A DNA stretch of 64,000 nt. Source: Myxococcales bacterium (GTDB lineage Bacteria > Myxococcota > UBA727 > VGSZ01). The translations under genes were made by a program, and so were the position numbers. The notes below the pieces were generated by a model. The model was not told where the DNA came from and did no database searches. It worked only from the letters and a program-made list of their open reading frames with translations. Below are positions 52,162-60,803 of the stretch, one piece after another; the first letter of the stretch is position 1; each line of letters begins with the position of its first letter. Location of the stretch: contig JAHFED010000025.1 in NCBI GenBank assembly GCA_023248635.1, positions 1-64,000 on the forward strand, given 5' to 3'.

Positions 52162-52503
52162 GTGAGTGAGCACAACCACTACTACGACCCTGCCGATCTC
52201 AAGAAGTTCGGCGAGGTCGGCAAGAACGCCAAGGAGCTCGGCGAGAAGTTCTTCTCCTGGTACGGCAGCGTCTTCGCCGAAGGCGCGCTGAGCGAGCGCG
52301 AGAAGTCGCTGATCGCGCTGGCCGTCGCCCACGCGGTGCAATGTCCCTACTGCATCGACGCCTACAGCAACGACGCGCTGGAGAAGGGGGCGAACCTCGA
52401 CCAGATGACCGAGGCCGTCCACGTCGCCGCGGCGATCAAGGGAGGCGCTGCCCTGGTGCACGGCGTACAGATGCGAAACATCGTCACCAAGAAGACGATG
52501 TGA
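52162..52503 (+). CDS. Arsenosugar-associated peroxidase-like (CMD/AhpD fold) protein
   Basis: 113 residues from GTG 52162 (AGGAG upstream). The AhpD/CMD motif is ALAVAHAVQCPYCIDAYSNDALEKG with a CxxC redox pair, in the form found beside arsS in many bacteria (arsenosugar-biosynthesis-associated peroxidase-like protein). Probably cytosolic reductase or peroxidase for the thiol chemistry of the pathway. Ends 10 bases before arsS. Confidence 0.85.
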   Translation: MSEHNHYYDPADLKKFGEVGKNAKELGEKFFSWYGSVFAEGALSEREKSLIALAVAHAVQCPYCIDAYSNDALEKGANLDQMTEAVHVAAAIKGGAALVHGVQMRNIVTKKTM

Positions 52504-52513
52504 GGACCCTGCG

Positions 52514-53557
52514 ATGACGCGCCTTTCCCTCGTGGCCGACCGCCATCCGCTTGCCAGCACCGACGAGCAGAAGCGCCGCCTGCGCACGCTGCCTTTGGTC
52601 AAGAGCTTCGACGACGCCATTGGCGGGACCGCGTTCGGACCGCGGCTGCGCGCTACGGGCGTCGAGGTGTTTCAAATCAACGTCGGCCGCAAATGCAACC
52701 AGGCCTGCCACCATTGTCACGTCGACGCCGGACCCGACCGCACGGAGATGATGCCCGACGACGTCGTCGACGCCACCTTGCGGGTCCTCGAGGGCTCGAG
52801 CATCCCCACCTTCGACATCACCGGCGGGGCGCCCGAGCTGCACGAACGCTTCGAGGAGATGGTCGAGCGCGGGGCGCGGGCGGGCAAGCAGGTGATGGAC
52901 CGCTGCAACCTCACCATCCTGCGGACCCAACGCTACGCGCACCTGCCAGCGTTCTTCGCCAAGCACCGCGTCGAAGTCGTCTCGTCCCTGCCCTACTACG
53001 ACGAGAGCGGCACCGACGCGCAGCGGGGCGACGGCGTCTTCGAAAAGAGCATCGAGGCCATGCGGGCGCTGAACGCCGTCGGTTACGGCGTCGAGGGCAG
53101 CGGGCTGGTGTTCACGCTGGTGGCGAATCCAGTGGGTGCGTTCTTGCCGGCGCCGCAGAAGAGCATGGAGGCTGACTTCAAGCGGCAGCTGAAGCGCAAG
53201 CACGGCGTCGAATTCACCCGGCTGATCACCATCACCAACATGCCGATCAGCCGCTACCTCGAGTGGCTCGATCGCTCGGGCAACACCGAGCCCTACATGA
53301 ACCGGCTCGTCAGCGCATTCAACCCCGCCACCGTCGCCGCCGTGATGTGCCGGAACACCATCAGCGTCGGCATGGATGGCCGCCTCTTCGATTGCGACTT
53401 CAACCAGATGCTCGACCTCGGCGTTCACGCTGCGGCACCTCAGACGATCTTCGATTGGGATCAGCGGCTCCTCGACCAGCGCGAAATCGTCGTCGAAAAC
53501 CATTGCTACGGCTGCACCGCAGGCCAGGGCAGCTCCTGCGGCGGCGCGACGGCCTGA
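52514..53557 (+). CDS. arsS: Arsenosugar biosynthesis radical SAM protein ArsS
   Basis: 347 residues from ATG 52514 (GAGG upstream). Radical SAM cysteines C61, C65 and C68 (RKCNQACHHCHVDAG), SAM-binding FDITGGAPELHERF, and the Cys-rich C-terminal end with C331, C334 and C342 (CYGCTAGQGSSC) that defines the ArsS family. ArsS transfers a 5'-deoxyadenosyl group to dimethylarsenite made by ArsM. Many homologues have selenocysteine in the C-terminal domain; here the gene uses Cys and has no internal UGA. Last gene of the operon starting at 48798; 4 bases from the convergent glycosyltransferase stop. Confidence 0.92.
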   Translation: MTRLSLVADRHPLASTDEQKRRLRTLPLVKSFDDAIGGTAFGPRLRATGVEVFQINVGRKCNQACHHCHVDAGPDRTEMMPDDVVDATLRVLEGSSIPTFDITGGAPELHERFEEMVERGARAGKQVMDRCNLTILRTQRYAHLPAFFAKHRVEVVSSLPYYDESGTDAQRGDGVFEKSIEAMRALNAVGYGVEGSGLVFTLVANPVGAFLPAPQKSMEADFKRQLKRKHGVEFTRLITITNMPISRYLEWLDRSGNTEPYMNRLVSAFNPATVAAVMCRNTISVGMDGRLFDCDFNQMLDLGVHAAAPQTIFDWDQRLLDQREIVVENHCYGCTAGQGSSCGGATA

Positions 53558-53561
53558 CCGC

Positions 53562-54332
53562 TCAGCTGAGACGTCGGCGGGTGGCGGCCAACTCCAGGAG
53601 CATCTCGGGCACCAGGCCCCAGGGAGGGCGGCTGCCAGCTCGCTGCTCCCAGACGATGGGGATGACTTCGACGCGCAGGCCGGCGCGCAGCCACAGGCAC
53701 AACCATTCGGCGTCGAAGCCCACGCCGTCGATGCGTCCCTCGTCGACGATCAGCCGAGCGGCGGCCTCGCTCATCAGCTTGAGCGGCGCATTTGGATCCC
53801 AGAAGGAGGGACGTGGGCCCGCCAGTTGGGGCAATGCCGCCCGTGCGAGCGAGCTCCACACGCGGCTCTTCAGCATGCCCAGCGCGCCCTGGCCACGGGC
53901 CGAGCCCCCGTCGTGCGGCGAACGGCTGCCGACGACGACGTCGACGCCTGAGGCTTGGGCAAGGGCAGCGGCGATGAAGCGGGCCGGCACCTTCAGGTTG
54001 AGGTTCACATACACGAAGGCCCCTGGGGTCGGCGTCGTCGCCAACGCCGCTGCCAATGCGGTGCGCAGCGCGTGTCCCTTGCCCCCCCTCGACGACGAAA
54101 CCGAAGGCGGCACCAGCACCAGCTCCCCCCCCGCCCGCCGCGCTCCTTCGCGCGCAGCAGCTGCGAAGCCAGGCCGGCTTGGGTCGTCGGTGATGAACAG
54201 AGAAACGCGAGGGTCTGCATTCACCAGCGCTGCCCGCAGGTCGGCGATCTTGGTCTCGACTTGATCCGCCACCGATTCGTGCGCGGTGTCGTAGCTGCAG
54301 GTGCACACGGCGAGGTGTCGGACGGCGTCCAT
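53562..54332 (-). CDS. GT2-like glycosyltransferase
   Basis: 256 residues. Features: GGKGHALRTALAAAL, VYVNLNLKVPARF near the expected acidic metal site, VVVGSRSPHDGGSARGQG and DPNAPLKLMSEAAARLI, giving the shape of dolichyl-phosphate-sugar-type family 2 transferases, although the usual DxD is replaced by NLN. Glycosyltransferases are common partners of arsS. Convergent with arsS and divergent from the flavoprotein gene; a role in sugar addition is inferred. Confidence 0.72.
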   Translation of the reverse strand: MDAVRHLAVCTCSYDTAHESVADQVETKIADLRAALVNADPRVSLFITDDPSRPGFAAAAREGARRAGGELVLVPPSVSSSRGGKGHALRTALAAALATTPTPGAFVYVNLNLKVPARFIAAALAQASGVDVVVGSRSPHDGGSARGQGALGMLKSRVWSSLARAALPQLAGPRPSFWDPNAPLKLMSEAAARLIVDEGRIDGVGFDAEWLCLWLRAGLRVEVIPIVWEQRAGSRPPWGLVPEMLLELAATRRRLS

Positions 54333-54397
54333 GCTCGACGTTGACGTGCGCCGGGAGGCAAGAGCAATCTCGCCGGGATTCTCCGACCGGGTGGCCC

Positions 54398-56587
54398 ATG
54401 ACGTCGACGGATATTCTCAAGGTCTCGTTCGAATTCTCCTCCAAGATCGGCGTTCGCGAGCTGCCCTGGCTCAAGAGCACCAAAGAGTCGAACGTCAAGG
54501 GCCTCTACGTCGTCGGCGATCTCGCTGATGCGCCCATCATCAAAGTCGCCATCAACCAGGGCTACGAAATCGCCGAGACCGTCATCGCCGAGCTGAAAGC
54601 CGACGGCCCAGCCCCGCCCGGCGTCCTCGACGTCGTCGTCATCGGTGCCGGCCCAGCGGGCATCGGCGCCGCCCTCGCGCTGAAGGCCAGCGGTCTGAGC
54701 TACGTGCTGCTCGAGAAGGAACGCCCCTTCAACACCATCCAGAACTTCCCCAAGGCGAAGTTCATCTTCAGCGAGCCGCGCTCCATCGAGAGCAAGGGCA
54801 ACTTCTGGTTCGACGACGCCCAGAAGGAAACCCTGGTCGAGCGCTGGGACGAAGCCATCAGCGAAAAAGGCCTCGTGTTGCACCAGCCGGAGGAGGTGAC
54901 CGACGTCAAGAAGCAGGAAAGCCACTTCGTCGTCGAGACGGCGATGGGCGAAAACGGCCGACACCTCGAGCACAAGACGCTCGAGGGCTACGCCGGCGAC
55001 GCTGGCGCGACCAATGCCTACAAAGCGCGCCGCGTGATTCTGGCGATCGGCCGGCGCGGCTCGGTGAACAAGCTGAACGTCAAGGGCGAGGACAAGGAGA
55101 AGGTCGCCTACAACCTCAAGGACCCCGACGATCACGCGGGCCACAACCTCCTGATCGTCGGCGGCGGCGACAGCGCGGTCGAAGCCGCCATCTCCTGCGC
55201 CAAGGCCGGCGCCCACGTCACCATGAGCTACCGCGGCGAGACTTTCAGCCGCGCCAAGAAGAAGAACCAGGACGATCTCACGGCGCTGGCCGACGCCGGA
55301 AAAGTGAAGGTGCTGCTCGGCACCGTCCCGCTCGAAGTGCTCGACGACAAAGTGGTCCTGAAGAAGGGCGATCAGACCATCGACGTCAAAAACGACGACG
55401 TCATCGTGCTGATCGGTACCAAGCTGCCTTCGGGCTTCTTGAAGAAGATCGGCCTGCGCATGGACGGCGCCTTCACCTGGCAGCGCGTCAGCTGGATCTT
55501 GACCTTCGCGTGCATGACCTACCTATTTTATGTTCTGAAAGCCAAGCGCGGCTTCTGGCCCTTTGGCGCCGACGATCCGCTCTCGATGATCCCCCCCCTG
55601 TTGAAGGCGAACTTCGGTTGGCGCGCCGTCGACGCCAGCTTCTGGGGCAGCCTCATTTACACGACGCTCATCCTGTCCTTCGGGATGCGCGCCTATCGCA
55701 AGTACCCGAGCGTCACCCAGAAGCGCCGCTACATCTCGCTGATGGTCTTTCAGTCGGTGTTTCTCTTCGGCATCCCGGAGATCCTCGCCCCCTTCATCAT
55801 GAGCCAGCCCTGGAAGATCTACGCGGTCACCGTGCCCTGGCCTCTCTCCATCTGGAGCGTCATCGAAGGTCCCACCTGGAGCGGTCACACCTCCGGCGTC
55901 GGCATTGCCTGGATGGTCGTCGGCGCCGTCGCCAGCTTCGTGCTGGTCCCGCTTTATGTCCGCAAGAATGGGATTCGCTTCTGCAGCTACCTCTGTGGCT
56001 GCGGTGGCCTCGCCGAAACCGTCGGCGACTTCTGGCGACACCTCGCACCCCGCGGCGTTACCTCGTACAAGGCCGAGTGGGCTGGCAAGGTGATCTTTCT
56101 CGCCGCCATTCCGACGACGCTGCTGATCATCAATGATTCTTGGTCGGTCTTTCAGGCAGCGCAGCTGACCAACGTCAAGACCTTCGCGCAGGCCTGGTAC
56201 GGTCTCATCGTCGACTTCTGGCTGGCCTCCGTCGTCGGCGTCGCCTTCTATCCCTACCTCGGCAACCGCGTCTGGTGCCGCTTCTTCTGCCCGCTGCGCG
56301 CCTACATGGAGGTGCTCTCGAAGTGGTTCTCGAAGATCACGATCAAGGCCGACGACAAGTGCATCGGCTGCGGCGAGTGCACCAAGCAGTGCCAGATGGG
56401 CATCGATGTCCAGAAGTTCGCCCAACGTCGCGTCGACATGGACAACACCAATTCCGCGTGCATCCAGTGCGGCATCTGCGTTGCGGTCTGCCCGATGGAG
56501 GTCCTGTCGATCGGCGAGCGCGGCACTGCTCCGCTCACACCGAAGGCCCCGAAAAAAGTCGGGAAGCCCCTGCCCATCCTGTCGTGA
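54398..56587 (+). CDS. Permuted FAD/NAD(P) oxidoreductase fused to NapH-like iron-sulfur membrane protein
   Basis: 729 residues. The first ~65 residues contain GLYVVGDLADAPIIKVAINQGYEIAE, the motif that normally ends a thioredoxin-reductase-type flavoprotein. Then come the FAD motif GAGPAGIG (83-90) and the NAD(P) motif GGGDSAVEAA (~250); the strand VIVLIGTKLPSGF ends the fold without the GD motif. About six membrane spans follow with CSYLCGCGG and CRFFCPLR (NapH/CcoG-like), and two 4Fe-4S motifs (CIGCGECTKQC, CIQCGICVAVCP) at the C-terminus. It likely carries electrons from NAD(P)H through FAD to a membrane iron-sulfur module. Overlaps the next gene as GTGA. Confidence 0.87.
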   Translation: MTSTDILKVSFEFSSKIGVRELPWLKSTKESNVKGLYVVGDLADAPIIKVAINQGYEIAETVIAELKADGPAPPGVLDVVVIGAGPAGIGAALALKASGLSYVLLEKERPFNTIQNFPKAKFIFSEPRSIESKGNFWFDDAQKETLVERWDEAISEKGLVLHQPEEVTDVKKQESHFVVETAMGENGRHLEHKTLEGYAGDAGATNAYKARRVILAIGRRGSVNKLNVKGEDKEKVAYNLKDPDDHAGHNLLIVGGGDSAVEAAISCAKAGAHVTMSYRGETFSRAKKKNQDDLTALADAGKVKVLLGTVPLEVLDDKVVLKKGDQTIDVKNDDVIVLIGTKLPSGFLKKIGLRMDGAFTWQRVSWILTFACMTYLFYVLKAKRGFWPFGADDPLSMIPPLLKANFGWRAVDASFWGSLIYTTLILSFGMRAYRKYPSVTQKRRYISLMVFQSVFLFGIPEILAPFIMSQPWKIYAVTVPWPLSIWSVIEGPTWSGHTSGVGIAWMVVGAVASFVLVPLYVRKNGIRFCSYLCGCGGLAETVGDFWRHLAPRGVTSYKAEWAGKVIFLAAIPTTLLIINDSWSVFQAAQLTNVKTFAQAWYGLIVDFWLASVVGVAFYPYLGNRVWCRFFCPLRAYMEVLSKWFSKITIKADDKCIGCGECTKQCQMGIDVQKFAQRRVDMDNTNSACIQCGICVAVCPMEVLSIGERGTAPLTPKAPKKVGKPLPILS

Positions 56588-57261
56588 GGAAGTTGCTCTC
56601 GCCCCTCGTCCTGGCGGCCCTCTTCGCCATCGGCTTCCCCATCGTCTTCGTGCTGATCACGACGCTGCCGCGGTCCGTCGCCTGGCGATGCTCTCAAGCG
56701 CTCTATCGAACCTTCTTTCGCGCCGTTGGCATCGACATCGAGGTGAGTGGCGCTGCGCATTTGAGCCGTCCAGACTCCTTCGTGCTCATGGGGAACCACC
56801 AAAGCGCCCTCGACCACTTCGTGCTCTGTGTCGCGTCGCCGGTCCCCATCGTTGGGCTCGAGCGCGCCCGCAACCTGCGCCTGCCGATCTACGGCTCCCT
56901 CATGCGTCGTTGGGGCAACATTTCCGTCGAGGCGGGCGACAAAGCCAAGAACGCCCTGCACTTGGCCAAAGCCCGCGAGGCCCTGGCGCGCGAGCGTCTG
57001 GCCCTGCTCATCTTTCCCGAGGGGACGCGCGGGGCCACGATGGGCGCCTTTCGCATGGGCGGCTTCCGCTTCGTCGCCGACGCCGGCTTCGACGTCGTCC
57101 CGTTTCGCCTCGATGGTGCCCACCAGCTCATGCCGCGGGGGCAAAAGACGATCTCTGCCGGTCGCATTCGGGTGGACTTTCGCACCGCGTTGGCGGCGCA
57201 CGCCTCGCCCGAGGCCCTGGCAGACCGCGTACGCACCGCGCTCACGACGAAGACGGCTTGA
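56584..57261 (+). CDS. PlsC-type 1-acylglycerol-3-phosphate acyltransferase
   Basis: 225 residues from GTG 56584 overlapping the preceding stop. N-terminal membrane anchor (LVLAALFAIGFPIVFVLIT), catalytic NHQSALDHF and FPEGTRG block, as in PlsC, which acylates lysophosphatidate at position 2. The genome presumably has another PlsC for bulk lipids; placement here suggests acylation of an arsenosugar phospholipid, which is inference. Confidence 0.88.
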   Translation: MRKLLSPLVLAALFAIGFPIVFVLITTLPRSVAWRCSQALYRTFFRAVGIDIEVSGAAHLSRPDSFVLMGNHQSALDHFVLCVASPVPIVGLERARNLRLPIYGSLMRRWGNISVEAGDKAKNALHLAKAREALARERLALLIFPEGTRGATMGAFRMGGFRFVADAGFDVVPFRLDGAHQLMPRGQKTISAGRIRVDFRTALAAHASPEALADRVRTALTTKTA

Positions 57262-57330
57262 GCGTCGGTGCTTGCCGCGCCATGGCGGCGTCGGCAGGAC
57301 TGGGAACGCACGCGCGCAGCGGGGGAGCCT

Positions 57331-58239
57331 ATGACCAGCACCGATGACCCGAGCCTCGGCCGCCGATCCGCCGTCGACGTCCAACGCCGGAACGACGGCG
57401 CCCTCTACGTGGAAAAGAGCGGCGGCGGCGACGAGACCGTGGTGTTGCTGCACGGTTTGGCCGGGTCCAGCCGCTATTTCCACACCCTCGTCGCGGCCCT
57501 GGCATCCCGGCCCGAGAGCACGAAGGCGACGTCGACGTACCGCTTTGTCGCTCCCGATTTGCTCGGCTTCGGGCGTTCGCCCTGGCCCTCCATCGACTAC
57601 ACCGTCGACGCCCACCTCGACGCCCTCGAACGGGACGTGTTCTCGCGCATCGAGGGACCCTTCCACTTGGTCGGGCATTCGACGGGGGCGATGCTCGCCC
57701 TCGAACAAGCAGCACGGCGGCCGGCGCAGACGAAGTCGCTCTCCTTGCTGGCTCTGCCTTATTTCGACGACGACGCACAAGCGCGCCGCCTCATCAGTGG
57801 CGGCGGCGGTTGGCCGTGGTTGATGCTCAACATGCCGCGCTTTTCGAGCTTCATGTGCAGCTGCATCTGCGGCCGACGACGGTTCTGGTCGCACATCTTA
57901 CCCGTGCTCTTGCGGCGGTTGCCGCGCGAGGTCGTCGTCGACGGCATGATGCACACCTACCAGTCGATTTCGTCGACGATGCGCGAGTGCATCCTCGGCC
58001 GCCGCCTCGACGCCGCCGCGCTCCGGGTCGCCGACACTCCCATCCCCGTCGCCCAGCTCTACGACGAGGGCGACCAGCAGATTCCCCCGGAACGGGCTCG
58101 CATCTTTCACGAGCGCTACCCCTGGTCGACGCTCCATCCCATCGACGGCGGCGGCCACGGCTTTCCATTGGACGCCGCGACCACGACGGCTCGCATCGTT
58201 GCGGCCAACATCGGCGCCGTGCGGCCGGCAACCCCCTGA
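57331..58239 (+). CDS. Alpha/beta hydrolase
   Basis: 302 residues from ATG 57331 (GGGGGAG upstream). Oxyanion motif LLHGLAGSSR, nucleophile elbow GHSTG near the middle, late acid in QLYDEGDQQI and catalytic His in GGGHGFP. There is a Cys-rich CSCICGRRR stretch between the lid helices. Substrate unknown; in this locus an esterase or acyl-chain remodelling role is plausible. Confidence 0.85.
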   Translation: MTSTDDPSLGRRSAVDVQRRNDGALYVEKSGGGDETVVLLHGLAGSSRYFHTLVAALASRPESTKATSTYRFVAPDLLGFGRSPWPSIDYTVDAHLDALERDVFSRIEGPFHLVGHSTGAMLALEQAARRPAQTKSLSLLALPYFDDDAQARRLISGGGGWPWLMLNMPRFSSFMCSCICGRRRFWSHILPVLLRRLPREVVVDGMMHTYQSISSTMRECILGRRLDAAALRVADTPIPVAQLYDEGDQQIPPERARIFHERYPWSTLHPIDGGGHGFPLDAATTTARIVAANIGAVRPATP

Positions 58240-58288
58240 CTTGAGGCCCTCGGCCTTCTTCGTTTCTGTTCGGGCCGAAGGCCGGGGT

Positions 58289-59728
58289 ATGGTCGAAGCA
58301 ATGGTATTTCAGGTGACGTGCGCGGTGGCTGCTGCGCTGCTGTGCCCGTGGGGCGCGCAGCGTCTCGTGGTCCTCGCAGCGGCCTGCGCCGCCCTTCGGA
58401 AACCCCGCCTGCTCTCCACGGTGCCCAGCACCTCTGGGCGTGAGCCCAGCGTCACCGTGCAAATACCGCTCTACAACGAGCCGAGCGTCTGCGTCCGCGT
58501 CGTCGATGCCGCCTGCTCGCTGTCGTGGCCCAACCTGGAGATCCAGATCCTCGACGACAGCGACGATCAGACGACGGCGCTGACCGCCGACGCCGTCGCC
58601 CGATGGCGTGCCAGCGGTGTCCAGGTCGTTCACGTGCGGCGAGGCTCGCGCGCGGGATTCAAGGCCGGCGCGCTGGGGCACGGGCTCAAGCTCGCACGAG
58701 GCGAGTACATCGCCATCTTCGACGCCGACTTCGTGCCGCCGACGGACTTTCTCCAGCGCGCGGTACCAGCACTCGAAGAAAGCGGTGCGGACATGGCGCA
58801 GGCGCGCTGGGGGCACCTGAACCGCGACGCCTCCTGGTTGACCCGCGCCCAGGCGGCCCTGCTCGACGCGCACTTCTCGGTCGAGCAGTTCGGTCGTGCC
58901 GCCGCCGGCCGCTTCTTCGGCTTCAACGGCACCGCGGGGGTCTGGCGCCGGCGGGCCATCGACGACGCCGGCGGCTGGGACGCGCGCACCTTGACGGAAG
59001 ATCTCGATCTTTCGCTGCGCGCGTGGTTCGCCGGGAGCCGCTTCATTTACCTCGAGGACCTCGTGGTTCCGGCGGAGCTTCCGACCTCGATCGGATCGCT
59101 GCGGATCCAGCAACACCGCTGGGCCAAGGGCGCGATGCAGACCGCGCGCGTCCGCATGCGCGACCTGATCAACCTCGACCGGCGACCCGCCGAGAAGCTC
59201 GACATTGCGATGAAGCTGACGCAGAACTTGACCTTCGTGCTCCTGGGACTACTCGTCCTCGCCGTGCCGCTCGCGGCCATTGAGCGCGCTGGTCCGTCGT
59301 CGCTCTTTGGCATCGAGTACATCGCCGTGGCCTTGGCGGCCCTCCCCGCGTTTGCGTCGGTGGTGTTCGCGCTGCTGCGCTGCGGTCGCTCGCCGACCCA
59401 AGCGCTTGTCGACGCGCTGCTCGCTGCTGGTCTTGCGGCCGCTCTGTCAGCCCATGCAGCACTGGCGGCGATGGCGGGCGCGCTCGGCGTCGGGTCGAAC
59501 ATCTTTCGTCGGACGCCAAAGACGGGCGGCGCTGGGGGTCGACCCCTTCGCCGCGGCATCGACGCCCTTGTGCTCTTCGAAGGGGCCGAAGGGGCAGTGC
59601 ACGTCGGCGTCGCCCTTGTCCTGGGGCTCGTCGGCACCACCCCCTATCTCTTGTTGTGCGGGAGCGCGCTGCTCTCCATTGTGGTGCTCTCGCTGGTAGA
59701 AGCGTTTCCGAGAGGCGCGCAACGCTGA
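58289..59728 (+). CDS. Membrane family 2 glycosyltransferase (cellulose-synthase-like)
   Basis: 479 residues from ATG 58289. One N-terminal membrane span, then GT-A domain with QIPLYNEPSVCVRVVDA, LDDSDDQT, FDADFVPP, TLTEDLDLSLRAW and the QxxRW-type motif QQHRWAKG, then about five membrane spans. Related enzymes make beta-glucans, mannans or glucosylceramide. It converges with arsM, with one base between stop codons. Whether it glycosylates arsenosugar is unknown. Confidence 0.88.
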   Translation: MVEAMVFQVTCAVAAALLCPWGAQRLVVLAAACAALRKPRLLSTVPSTSGREPSVTVQIPLYNEPSVCVRVVDAACSLSWPNLEIQILDDSDDQTTALTADAVARWRASGVQVVHVRRGSRAGFKAGALGHGLKLARGEYIAIFDADFVPPTDFLQRAVPALEESGADMAQARWGHLNRDASWLTRAQAALLDAHFSVEQFGRAAAGRFFGFNGTAGVWRRRAIDDAGGWDARTLTEDLDLSLRAWFAGSRFIYLEDLVVPAELPTSIGSLRIQQHRWAKGAMQTARVRMRDLINLDRRPAEKLDIAMKLTQNLTFVLLGLLVLAVPLAAIERAGPSSLFGIEYIAVALAALPAFASVVFALLRCGRSPTQALVDALLAAGLAAALSAHAALAAMAGALGVGSNIFRRTPKTGGAGGRPLRRGIDALVLFEGAEGAVHVGVALVLGLVGTTPYLLLCGSALLSIVVLSLVEAFPRGAQR

Positions 59729-59729
59729 A

Positions 59730-60803
59730 TCAGCAGCAAGCCCCGAACGACGACGACGACGACGACGGTCCGGCTGCGGGCGCGCAGTCGAAGGGCCCGA
59801 AGTGGGTCGTCTTGTCGCCCTGTACGGTGAAGTGCGCGGCGAAACGGGTCTTTGAAACCATGTCTGCGGTGTTCCCGCACACAAGCATGGGTCGGCCGGT
59901 CTCGAAGAGGTGGTGGTCGTCGAGGAGAAAGCTGGCGGGGTGGTCGGGCAGGGTACCTCGATAGGTGGCGACCTGGCCGTAGTCTTCGCAGATGTCCTCG
60001 AGATCGAGCCTGAAGGCGCGCACGGTCATCGACCAGAAGTCGATGTTGCCGACCTTCCCTTCGACGGCGGCGTCGCCGATGGTGATGCGGCGCTTGTTGA
60101 CCGTGCGCCAGTCGAGCACGCCCTGGGCTCGCAGGGCGCGGCGGAAGTCCTCGATGTAAAGGGCGCCCGAGAGGCACTCGCCATAGAGCAGGGGGTCGTC
60201 GACGAGGGTACGAGGGACGCGGCGTCCGGCGAAGACGTCGCTGAAGTACAGCTCGCCGCCTGGCTTCAGCACGCGGAAGATCTCGCTCAAGACGCGGTGC
60301 TTGTCGGGTGAGAGGTTGACCACGCAGTTGGAGATGACGACGTCGACGCTGTTGGCTTCGATTCCCGCTGTTGCCAGGTCCTCGATGTAGCCGGTGCGAA
60401 ACGAGGTGTTCTCGCGGGAATAGCCGAGGGCGCTGGCCATGTGCGCGCTGTGTTTGCGGGCCACCGCCAGCTGCTCGTCGGTCATGTCGACGCCGATGAC
60501 CCGTCCCCGTGGGCCGACCAGAGCGCTGGCGATGAAGGCGTCGCGGCCGGTACCGCAGCCCAGATCGACGACGGTCTTACCCTCGAGGCCCGGCGGGATC
60601 GGCGAGCCGCAGCCGTAGAAACGCTCGACGACTTCGGGGTGGATCTTGGCGGCGATCGGTCGCAGCGCCATCGGCATCGATTCGGCGGTGCAGCAGGCGT
60701 TGGTCTTGAGGTCTTGGGATTTGGCCAAGACGCGCCCGTAGTAGTCTTTCACGGCGGCGAGCGTGGTGTCGTGCGGTTGCATGGCTTGGTCTTTCTGGGT
60801 CAT
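59730..60803 (-). CDS. arsM: Arsenite S-adenosylmethionine methyltransferase ArsM
   Basis: 357 residues. SAM site [13 protein letters not shown]; cysteines C37, C65, C160 (ISNCVVNL) and C210 (LYGECLSG) have the 28- and 50-residue spacings of the arsenic-binding cysteines in characterised ArsM. The C-terminus is extended with a Ser run and ends FGACC. ArsM methylates arsenite to mono- and dimethylated forms, the substrate for ArsS. The start ATG overlaps the pstB stop (ATGA), so it is translationally coupled to the phosphate transporter. The Ser run is encoded by a GAC-type trinucleotide repeat. Confidence 0.92.
   Translation of the reverse strand: MTQKDQAMQPHDTTLAAVKDYYGRVLAKSQDLKTNACCTAESMPMALRPIAAKIHPEVVERFYGCGSPIPPGLEGKTVVDLGCGTGRDAFIASALVGPRGRVIGVDMTDEQLAVARKHSAHMASALGYSRENTSFRTGYIEDLATAGIEANSVDVVISNCVVNLSPDKHRVLSEIFRVLKPGGELYFSDVFAGRRVPRTLVDDPLLYGECLSGALYIEDFRRALRAQGVLDWRTVNKRRITIGDAAVEGKVGNIDFWSMTVRAFRLDLEDICEDYGQVATYRGTLPDHPASFLLDDHHLFETGRPMLVCGNTADMVSKTRFAAHFTVQGDKTTHFGPFDCAPAAGPSSSSSSFGACC

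Noticed and set aside
53555-53580. Read-through of the arsS UGA as selenocysteine
   Set aside because: The Cys motif is complete before the stop and the following codons reach another stop at once; no SECIS-like evidence can be claimed.
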